Origin: an uncultured Alcaligenaceae bacterium
Lineage (GTDB): Bacteria; Pseudomonadota; Gammaproteobacteria; Burkholderiales; Burkholderiaceae_B
NCBI GenBank assembly: GCA_937952975.1
Contig: CALFXX010000071.1
Coordinates: 1-31,137 of the forward strand
Direction: 5' to 3'
Length of the DNA: 31,137 nt
The notes below the pieces were generated by a model, which was not told the DNA's origin, ran no database searches, and saw only the letters and a program-made list of their open reading frames with translations. A program made the translations under genes and the position numbers. Below are positions 16,198 to 22,997 of the stretch, one piece after another (the first letter of the stretch is position 1; every line of letters begins with the position of its first letter).

Positions 16198-17289
16198 CTA
16201 AGCAAGCAAGTGTGCAGCGAGCAGCCCGTCCAATAGCTTGCGCACGGGTGCGGGCAATCCGCGTTCATGAAGGGTTTTGATCGAGACCCACTCACAGTCT
16301 TTAGGCAAGAGGTCCGCTTTTTCGGCGCGCGCGTGAGCGCTTTGTTCAACCTGTACGAGATGCGGGCGAATGGTCAGTCGATAATGGGTAAAAACGTGTA
16401 AAAACTCAGCGAGCGTCTCAGTTGCTTTGGCCGCTAGCCCAAGTTGTTGACACGCAGTGGTCGGTTCGAGTTCGTAATCACACTCGGGTAGGCTCCAAAG
16501 GCCTCCCCAAATCCCTGTTGTTGGACGCTGAATGAGCAGGACATAGCCCGCCTGGTGCGCAATTAACACTGCGGTGCTGCGCTCAGGCAATACTTTGCGA
16601 GCACGTGGCCAAGGTACTTCGTCGCATCGCCCTTGCTGAAAAGCCAGACAGTCTTTTTTAAAAGGGCAGACTGAGCATTGAGGGCGACTGCGGGTGCAGA
16701 CTGTCGCACCAAGATCCATTAAGCCTTGGGTATAGGCCGACATGGCGTCAGGGTCTTGTGCACAGGCGCTTACCGATGGGACGAGGTCGCGCGCCTTTGA
16801 CCATAGCTGCAATTCAATAGGCCGGCTAGTTGGATCACCCTCTATCGCAAATAGTCGCGCTAAAACACGTTTAACGTTGCCGTCGAGTATCGCTGCGCGC
16901 TCTCCATAGCAAAAGGCAGCGATCGCAGCCGCAGTCGATGGGCCGATGCCAGGCAGGGTGGCTAGTGCGGCTGCGTCGGGTGGAAATTTTCCTTGCCAGA
17001 GGCTCATGACTTGTTTGGCGCAGGCGTGCAGGTTACGGGCACGGGCGTAATACCCCAAGCCCGCCCACTGCGCCATGACTTGGTCGGCGGGCGCTTCAGC
17101 TAATGCCTTGACCGTTGGAAATTTGCTTAAAAATCGCTGGTAGTAATCGAGCACAGCAGCGACCTGAGTTTGTTGCAACATGATCTCAGAGAGCCACACC
17201 CGATAGGGGTCGCGCGTGTTTTGCCAAGGTAGGCCATGGCGGCCGTGCTTGCGTTGCCACGCTACTAAGCGAGGGGCGATTTTCATCAT
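16198..17289 (-). CDS. mutY: A/G-specific adenine DNA glycosylase
   Basis: MutY removes adenine mispaired with 8-oxoguanine. The 363 residues contain the catalytic Glu35 in LSEIMLQQTQ, the helix-hairpin-helix LPGIGPSTAAAI (about 112-123), the catalytic Asp136 in ILDGNVKR and a [4Fe-4S] loop with Cys198, Cys205, Cys208 and Cys214 in the CX6CX2CX5C pattern. The C-terminal third (RPTTGIWGGLWSLPEC and beyond) is the NUDIX-like domain that reads 8-oxoG. Two ATG codons stand in tandem at 17289 and 17286; the second has the better spacing to AAGAGA, so the first residue is uncertain by one. Convergent with rodA; its upstream 232 bases are shared with the divergent oxidoreductase gene. Confidence 0.96.
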   Translation of the reverse strand: MMKIAPRLVAWQRKHGRHGLPWQNTRDPYRVWLSEIMLQQTQVAAVLDYYQRFLSKFPTVKALAEAPADQVMAQWAGLGYYARARNLHACAKQVMSLWQGKFPPDAAALATLPGIGPSTAAAIAAFCYGERAAILDGNVKRVLARLFAIEGDPTSRPIELQLWSKARDLVPSVSACAQDPDAMSAYTQGLMDLGATVCTRSRPQCSVCPFKKDCLAFQQGRCDEVPWPRARKVLPERSTAVLIAHQAGYVLLIQRPTTGIWGGLWSLPECDYELEPTTACQQLGLAAKATETLAEFLHVFTHYRLTIRPHLVQVEQSAHARAEKADLLPKDCEWVSIKTLHERGLPAPVRKLLDGLLAAHLLA

Positions 17290-17395
17290 TTCTCTTTTGT
17301 CACATCAGCGCTCTTTGGCGCGAAGGTATTAGCGTTGCATTATGCCTGTGTCAGACGGGACTTGCCGCAGCGCGCAGACAAGGTTAAAACAGAGC

Positions 17396-17487
17396 TGACG
17401 TCACTGAAATAAGACGTAGCCCTGAGCCTTATACCCTTGACCCGAGGTTGACTAAGTTTCTTCACAAGAGCGATCGACGTCAATCGC
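17396..17487. promoter_or_regulatory. Operator-like GACGTC palindromes before the oxidoreductase gene
   Basis: Two palindromes with the same GACGTC core lie in the mutY/oxidoreductase intergenic region: TGACGTCA (17396-17403) and the 18-bp near-perfect GCGATCGACGTCAATCGC (17470-17487, one mismatched pair). The second is 35 bases upstream of the start codon and 21 before the AAGGAG ribosome site, where a repressor could block transcription. No matching regulator gene is in the window. Confidence 0.4.
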
Positions 17488-17521
17488 AACGGGCCACACT
17501 ACTCACAAGGAGTCGAGATAA

Positions 17522-20500
17522 ATGAATGCGCCGTTTTCAGATCAGCAGTTGCAGGCCTTAAATGCAGTTAAGTTAGACGACAAATACGATCTTGCCTCAG
17601 GTCGCGCGTGGCTCAGCGGAGTGCATGCTCTCGTGCGCTTACCGATGAACCAACGTGTTCGCGATGAGCGTGACGGGTTCAACACCGCAGGGTTTATTTC
17701 TGGCTACCGAGGTTCGCCGCTAGGCGGTCTGGACCAAAACCTCTGGAAGGCCGCCGAGCGACTGAAACAACACCATGTGGTGTTTCAGCCCGGGGTGAAT
17801 GAGGATTTGGCCGCGACCTCTGTATGGGGTTCGCAGCAGGTCAATATGTTTGAAGGTGCCAAATATGATGGCGTTTTTGGACTTTGGTACGGCAAGGGCC
17901 CCGGCGTTGATCGCTGCGGAGACGTGTTCAAGCATGCTAACGCTGCTGGCACCTCCCCGCTAGGCGGCGTGCTGGTCGTTGCAGGCGATGATCATTCGGC
18001 AAAGTCGTCGACCTTGCCTCATCAAAGCGACCATATTTTGAAGGCTTGCGGTATCCCCGTTTTGTTTCCGTCTAGCGTGCAAGAGATCCTCGACTATGGG
18101 GTGCTGGGCTGGGCAATGAGTCGTTACGCGGGTCTGTGGGTGGGGATGAAATGCATTACTGATATTGTCGAAGTTTCGGCGACAGTTGACGTGGATCCTG
18201 AGCGCGTTCAGGTCAACATCCCGCAAGATTTTTCTCTGCCAGAAGGTGGGTTGAATATCCGCCTAGGTGATACGCCGCTTGCGCAAGAGGCGCGTCTGCT
18301 TGACCAAAAACTGTATGCTGCGCTGGCCTTTGCTCGAGCTAACGGTTTGAATCGTCAGTTGTGGTCGGTACCGGATGCGCAAGCGCGATTTGGCATTATT
18401 ACGTCAGGCAAGGCGTATTTAGATACGACGCAGGCCTTGCTCGATCTAGGTTTGACGCCAGAAGTGTGTCAACAAATCGGCGTGCGGCTCTTCAAAGTTG
18501 GCATGGTTTGGCCCCTCGAGTCGACTGGCTTGCTCAGCTTTGCAGAAAATCTTGACGAGATCTTGGTCGTCGAAGAGAAGCGGCAGATGCTCGAGTATCA
18601 GGTAAAAGAAGAGCTCTTTGGTTGGATCGGGCGTGGTAAAAAAATCCCGCGCGTGGTTGGCAAATTTGACGATAAGGATGGTGGCGAGTGGGCGGTACCT
18701 CAAAGCCCATGGTTGCTGCCGGCCCATTACGAATTTTCTCCGTCAATGGTGGCGCGTGCAATTGCTACGCGCTTGCTGCGCCTAGAGTTACCCGCGCAGG
18801 TTCGCGCACAGATTGAAGCCCGCTTAGCATTTATCGCTGCGCGTGAACTTGAGTTGGCACGCCCTAGGGTGGTGGCTGAACGAAAGCCTTGGTTTTGCTC
18901 GGGCTGTCCGCACAATACCTCGACGCGTGTGCCAGAGGGTTCGCGTGCCATGGCGGGGATTGGTTGTCACTACATGGCGTTGTGGATGGATCGCAGCACA
19001 CATGTCTTTACGCAGATGGGGGGCGAAGGCGCACCTTGGATCGGACAAGCTCCGTTTACAAACGAAAACCATGTGTTCGTCAACTTGGGTGACGGCACGT
19101 ATTTTCATTCAGGTTTGTTGGCGATTCGTGCTGCGGTGACCGCAAACGTCAATATCACCTACAAGATTTTATTTAACGATGCTGTCGCGATGACGGGTGG
19201 CCAGCCAGTCGATGGTCAGATCACCGTGCCGATGATGGCGGCTCAGGTGCTCGCCGAAGGTGTGGGCAGGGTCGTGGTCGTGACTGACGAGCCTGAAAAA
19301 TATGCGCAGATGCCTAGTCTGCCTGTTGGTGTGCCGGTCGTGCATCGCGATGAACTTGATCGACTCCAAAAAGAATTGCGCGAAGTCGTTGGGGTGACTG
19401 CCCTGATCTACGATCAAACGTGTGCCACCGAAAAGCGCCGTCGTCGCAAGCGTGGCGCCTATCCTGATCCTGCGCGTCGCGTCGTGATTAATCAACGCGT
19501 CTGCGAGGGCTGTGGCGACTGTTCGACACAATCAAACTGCTTATCCATCGAGCCGCTTGAAACAGAGCTGGGTCGTAAGCGTGTGATTAATCAATCAAGC
19601 TGCAATAAAGACTTTTCTTGCCTGAAGGGTTTTTGTCCCAGCCTAGTGACCGTTGAGGGTGGGCAATTACGTCGACCAAAGCTGGTCGAGGTGAGCGAGC
19701 CTGAGGCAAACGCACTGCCAGATCCTGAGCAGATTGAACTGACTGGCTCATACGGTATTTTTGTTGCGGGAGTGGGCGGTACGGGTGTCGTGACGATTGG
19801 TCAGTTACTGGGGATGGCTGCTCATCTCGAGGGCAAAGCCGGATCGGTACTTGATATGGCGGGCTTAGCGCAGAAGGGTGGAGCGGTGTTTTCGCACGCG
19901 ATCATTGCGCCGACTGCTGCAGATATTTTGAATACGCGTATTGCGATGGGTCAGGCCGACTTGGTCTTGGGTGCTGATTTGGTGGTGGGTTCAAGCGTTG
20001 AGGCGGTGACGCGGATGCGTCCGGCGCACACTCGAATGTTGCTCAACGCAGATGTTGCGCCAACAGCGGCTTTTATTGGCAACCCTAATTGGACGCTCGC
20101 AGCGCGTGAGTTGAGGCAAGAACTTGAGCAAGCGTGCGGTGAAGGTCGCATTCAAAGTGTGGATGCCTCTGAAATCGCAGTTAAATTGCTGGGTGATGCC
20201 GTGTACGCAAACCCGCTCTTGATGGGGTTTGCTTATCAGCAGGGCTGGATTCCTTTGCATCATCGCTCGCTTGAGCAAGCGATTGTTCTAAATGCTGTGC
20301 AGGTTAAAAAGAATCTCGAAGCGTTCAATTGGGGGCGTCGCGCTGCGCACGAACCGCAGTTAGTGACTCGTTTGCTTGGCGCAGGGCACGAGGCGGCTCT
20401 AATTGCCCCGCACGGTGCGACCGTGGTTGAGTTTAAACGCGCAGGTACTGAGCTTGAACAAGTGCGCGAACATCGGGCTGCTTTCTTGCGTGAGTATCAA

Positions 20501-21109
20501 AATGAGGCCTATGCGGCAGAGTATGTGTCGTTTGTGAACGCGGTGTCGGACGCTGAAATGCAGGCTTGCGGTACCCAGCGCTTGACGCTGGCGGTTGCGC
20601 GCTATCTCTTCAAGCTGATGGCTTATAAAGATGAGTACGAGGTGGCACGGCTCTATACCGATGGCGAGTTTCTGCGCGGCCTAGAGGAGCAGTTTGAGGG
20701 TGACTGGTCTGTGCACTTTCATTTGGCGCCACCGCTGTTCGCGAAGCGCGATGGCAAGGGGCATCTGATGAAGGCTAAGTTTGGGCCTCGGATGTTAGTG
20801 GCGTTCAGGCTTTTAGCAAAGCTCAAAGTGCTGCGGGGTACTCGGATGGATGTGTTTGGGTATGCGGCTGAAAGGCGTGCTGAACGAGCTTTAATTGTTG
20901 AGTATCGTGAGACGGTGCTGGCGATGCTCGGTAAGCTTTCGCGGGGGTCTCTTGAAAAGGCCGTTGAAGTGGCTGGTATCCCTGAAGAGATTCGGGGGTA
21001 TGGGCATGTGAAAGAGGCTGCGTTGGTGCGGGCTCAAGCTGTCCGTGCGAGGTTGCTGGCTGAGTTTGAGGCGGCTGGAGCTGGGGCGGGGGGGAGTCGC
21101 GCTGCTTAA
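17522..21109 (+). CDS. Fused indolepyruvate-type ferredoxin oxidoreductase
   Basis: This enzyme family oxidatively decarboxylates 2-oxoacids such as indolepyruvate or phenylpyruvate to acyl-CoA, using thiamine diphosphate and iron-sulfur clusters, and passes electrons to ferredoxin. The 1195-residue single chain joins what archaea make as IorA and IorB. It has a pyrimidine-binding N-terminal region (GFISGYRGSPLGGLD), a ThDP region with CSGCPHNTST (Cys459, Cys462), GIGCHYMA and MGGEGAPWIGQ, and an iron-sulfur insert with Cys661, 664, 667 and 673 plus Cys694, 700 and 705. A gamma-type domain follows (GVGGTGVVTIGQLLG from 750; DMAGLAQKGGAVFSH), then a roughly 240-residue C-terminal region typical of the proteobacterial form (DUF6537-like). 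Start is supported by AAGGAG nine bases upstream. The substrate is inferred only at class level. Confidence 0.92.
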   Translation: MNAPFSDQQLQALNAVKLDDKYDLASGRAWLSGVHALVRLPMNQRVRDERDGFNTAGFISGYRGSPLGGLDQNLWKAAERLKQHHVVFQPGVNEDLAATSVWGSQQVNMFEGAKYDGVFGLWYGKGPGVDRCGDVFKHANAAGTSPLGGVLVVAGDDHSAKSSTLPHQSDHILKACGIPVLFPSSVQEILDYGVLGWAMSRYAGLWVGMKCITDIVEVSATVDVDPERVQVNIPQDFSLPEGGLNIRLGDTPLAQEARLLDQKLYAALAFARANGLNRQLWSVPDAQARFGIITSGKAYLDTTQALLDLGLTPEVCQQIGVRLFKVGMVWPLESTGLLSFAENLDEILVVEEKRQMLEYQVKEELFGWIGRGKKIPRVVGKFDDKDGGEWAVPQSPWLLPAHYEFSPSMVARAIATRLLRLELPAQVRAQIEARLAFIAARELELARPRVVAERKPWFCSGCPHNTSTRVPEGSRAMAGIGCHYMALWMDRSTHVFTQMGGEGAPWIGQAPFTNENHVFVNLGDGTYFHSGLLAIRAAVTANVNITYKILFNDAVAMTGGQPVDGQITVPMMAAQVLAEGVGRVVVVTDEPEKYAQMPSLPVGVPVVHRDELDRLQKELREVVGVTALIYDQTCATEKRRRRKRGAYPDPARRVVINQRVCEGCGDCSTQSNCLSIEPLETELGRKRVINQSSCNKDFSCLKGFCPSLVTVEGGQLRRPKLVEVSEPEANALPDPEQIELTGSYGIFVAGVGGTGVVTIGQLLGMAAHLEGKAGSVLDMAGLAQKGGAVFSHAIIAPTAADILNTRIAMGQADLVLGADLVVGSSVEAVTRMRPAHTRMLLNADVAPTAAFIGNPNWTLAARELRQELEQACGEGRIQSVDASEIAVKLLGDAVYANPLLMGFAYQQGWIPLHHRSLEQAIVLNAVQVKKNLEAFNWGRRAAHEPQLVTRLLGAGHEAALIAPHGATVVEFKRAGTELEQVREHRAAFLREYQNEAYAAEYVSFVNAVSDAEMQACGTQRLTLAVARYLFKLMAYKDEYEVARLYTDGEFLRGLEEQFEGDWSVHFHLAPPLFAKRDGKGHLMKAKFGPRMLVAFRLLAKLKVLRGTRMDVFGYAAERRAERALIVEYRETVLAMLGKLSRGSLEKAVEVAGIPEEIRGYGHVKEAALVRAQAVRARLLAEFEAAGAGAGGSRAA

Positions 21110-21139
21110 GCAATCTTCTTGCGCCCGCACTTTGCCCGC

Positions 21140-21186
21140 CCCGAACCGGTGATTTTTTGGCTGAGCAAAAAATACGCGGCTTCGGG
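21140..21186. terminator. Probable bidirectional terminator hairpin
   Basis: A long inverted repeat lies between the convergent oxidoreductase and DUF35 genes. Outer stem CCCGAACCG (21140-21148) pairs with CGG-C-TTCGGG (21177-21186). After a 3x3 internal loop, ATTTTTTG (21152-21159) pairs perfectly with CAAAAAAT (21166-21173) around loop GCTGAG. The T and A runs sit within the stem rather than after it, so intrinsic termination is likely but not certain. Confidence 0.55.
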
Positions 21187-21203
21187 TTGATCAAAGGGCT
21201 AGG

Positions 21204-21261
21204 GGTTGAGGATTGCCTCGGTGTTCAAAGTGCTTGAGGTTGGGGATTGCCTCGGGTGTTT
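21204..21261. repeat. Imperfect direct repeat of 22-23 bp
   Basis: GGTTGAGGATTGCCTCGGTGTT (21204-21225, first copy) recurs at 21239-21261 with one substitution and one extra G. The copies start 35 bases apart. The first contains a small hairpin GAGG-ATTG-CCTC. The second copy ends at the stop codon of the DUF35 gene. Probably a local duplication. Confidence 0.6.
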
Positions 21262-21674
21262 TAGGCTGGGGTGAAGCGGCTGAGGGCGACTTCTGGTGTG
21301 ACGTGTTCGAAGGTGACTTTGAGTGGCATGCCGACGTGAACGTTGTCGGGGGTGGGGCCGCTGAAATTGCTCACCATGATCGGGCCTTCTTTTAGTTGTA
21401 CCAGGCAGGCGTCGTAGGGGATGTCTTGCATGAAACCATCCCAATAGGCGCGATGAAACTTGACCCAGGATAAGAGGGTGGCCTGGCCGCTGACGACGAG
21501 CCACTCTTGTTCGTCTGACAGGCACTTGGGGCATACGGGGCTGGGCGGAAACTGTAGGTGGCGGCAGTGGGTACAGGCTTGAACCGATAGGCGGTGTTCA
21601 AGAGCGTGATCCCAGAAAGGCTTTGTCAGTTCATCAATGATGGGTAATGGCTTGTCATAGGTATGAGTTGTCAT
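21261..21674 (-). CDS. Zinc-ribbon OB-fold protein (DUF35 family), thiolase partner
   Basis: The 137-residue product has the DUF35 layout: an N-terminal helix (PFWDHALEHRLSVQ), a zinc ribbon with the two CxxC pairs CTHC (about 34-37) and CPKC (about 48-51), then an OB-fold ending in VGMPLKVTFEHV. Such proteins bind thiolase-fold enzymes and can form part of their CoA or substrate channel, as in the ChsH2-Ltp2 steroid aldolase and the archaeal HMG-CoA synthase complex. It starts three bases after the thiolase-like stop, with AAAAGG seven bases upstream, so the two are one transcript. The partner role is inference from gene pairing; the domain call is firm. Confidence 0.88.
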   Translation of the reverse strand: MTTHTYDKPLPIIDELTKPFWDHALEHRLSVQACTHCRHLQFPPSPVCPKCLSDEQEWLVVSGQATLLSWVKFHRAYWDGFMQDIPYDACLVQLKEGPIMVSNFSGPTPDNVHVGMPLKVTFEHVTPEVALSRFTPA

Positions 21675-21677
21675 GAT

Positions 21678-22808
21678 TTAGCCTTTTGTGTAAATGATTG
21701 AACGGGTGCAAGGGGTTGAGGCGATGTATTGCACAACGTTGCAATCTGCCACTTGTCGTGCGCCGCATTCGCCGCGTATTTGGCGTACGGCTTCGACATT
21801 TAAGCCCCAACCTTGCATGTACGAATTTGAAAGATGACCACCGTCGGTATTGGTGGGCAGTTTATTACCGAGCTGTAGGGTGCCGCCTTCGACGTAGGCG
21901 CCAGACTCACCCTGCCCGCAATAGCCCAAGCCTTCAAGGCTAAACAACACGGTCGGGCTAAAGTTGTCGTAACACATCAAGGCATCGACATCGTCGTGTG
22001 TGACGCCAGCCATTTCAAAGGCTTGCGTACCGGCCTCTTTGATTTCTTTGTACCAAAAGTCTTGATCAAAATTTGAAATCGCGCTGCGTTCGAAGGCGTC
22101 GCGCGCGCCGACACCGGAGATGAGTACGGGTGGCTTTGCTAAGTCTTTGGCGCGATCCGCTGTGGTCAGGATCATGCACACTGCTCCGTCGTTGATCAGG
22201 CAGTAATCAAGCAGACCTAAAGGCTCTGTGATGCGTCTGGCACTTGCGTGATCGTCAGAGGTGATTGGCTTTTTCATGACGGCGTTCGGGTTCAGCAAGG
22301 CGTGCTTACGAAAGGCCACCGATACCTCAGAAAGTTGACGCGTCGTCGTGCCGTATTTGGCCATATGCATCCTAAACATCATGGCGTGTGCGGCACCGGG
22401 CGATGTAAACCCCCAGGGGTTCCAGAAGCTCGAGGCGTCTTCGCCGCCATAGTTCACGCGGCGCGAGCGGCCGATGTTGGTATAAATCAAGGCGACGTAT
22501 TTTGCGGCACCGGTTTCAAGCGCCAACATGGCTTCGATAATCGACATGCCTGACATACGGCCATGGCCGGGCAGGGTCATGGTCCAGCGTGGGTTCAGGC
22601 CAAGTACTTCACCCATCCGGGCATAAGACGGCACGCGACACACCAACAGACCGTCAATTTCGTCTTTAGCAAGTCCACAATCTGAGATTGCAGATTTAAA
22701 TGCCTGTGCGCCCAGGCCATAGTCACTGATTAAGGGGAAGTCGCCATAGGCCGTATTACCGATTCCGACGACTGCGATTTTGTTTTTTAGCGCGTGTAGT
22801 TCATTCAC
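21678..22808 (-). CDS. Thiolase-fold (SCP2/lipid-transfer type) protein without the usual catalytic cysteine
   Basis: The 376-residue protein starts IAVVGIGNTAYGDFP and has the thiolase-superfamily blocks GRMSGMSIIEAMLALETGAAKYVALIY, DYCLINDGAVCMILTTADRA, DALMCYDNFSPTVLFSLEGLGYCGQGESGAYV and NTDGGHLSNSYMQG. Where biosynthetic or degradative thiolases have the nucleophilic Cys (CASG-like), this protein has Arg84-Met-Ser-Gly. Together with a DUF35 partner this fits the Ltp/SCP2-type branch, some of which are retro-aldolases rather than thiolases. The GTG at 22806-22808 is chosen as start: AAAGGA lies seven bases upstream and the product then begins just before the first strand. An ATG at 22850 would add 14 unrelated residues. 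Divergent from the CoA-transferase gene. Confidence 0.87.
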   Translation of the reverse strand: MNELHALKNKIAVVGIGNTAYGDFPLISDYGLGAQAFKSAISDCGLAKDEIDGLLVCRVPSYARMGEVLGLNPRWTMTLPGHGRMSGMSIIEAMLALETGAAKYVALIYTNIGRSRRVNYGGEDASSFWNPWGFTSPGAAHAMMFRMHMAKYGTTTRQLSEVSVAFRKHALLNPNAVMKKPITSDDHASARRITEPLGLLDYCLINDGAVCMILTTADRAKDLAKPPVLISGVGARDAFERSAISNFDQDFWYKEIKEAGTQAFEMAGVTHDDVDALMCYDNFSPTVLFSLEGLGYCGQGESGAYVEGGTLQLGNKLPTNTDGGHLSNSYMQGWGLNVEAVRQIRGECGARQVADCNVVQYIASTPCTRSIIYTKG

Positions 22809-22887
22809 AGCGATGTCCTTTGGCGTTAAAGCTCTGATGTCTGGGTGCACCAGTGGCCGACGCCGGGATCAAACACACGGCGCTGTT

Positions 22888-22975
22888 GCATGATACCCAT
22901 TTTGTGGGGCATGATGCTAGTGATCAAAATAAATAGAAACAAGGTCAGAACCCTGTACAAAGGTTGTTCGCCTTG
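22888..22975. promoter_or_regulatory. Operator-like repeats in the divergent thiolase/CoA-transferase region
   Basis: GCATGAT occurs twice, at 22888-22894 and 22909-22915, exactly 21 bases (two helical turns) apart, flanking a hairpin CCCA-TTTTG-TGGG. Nearer the CoA-transferase start is a nested inverted repeat: CAAGG (22940-22944) with CCTTG (22971-22975), and inside it AACC (22949-22952) with GGTT (22962-22965). This region must hold the promoters of both divergent units. I could not find a strong -35/-10 pair. Confidence 0.4.
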
Positions 22976-22997
22976 AGACAAAACAGAGGACAACGTT

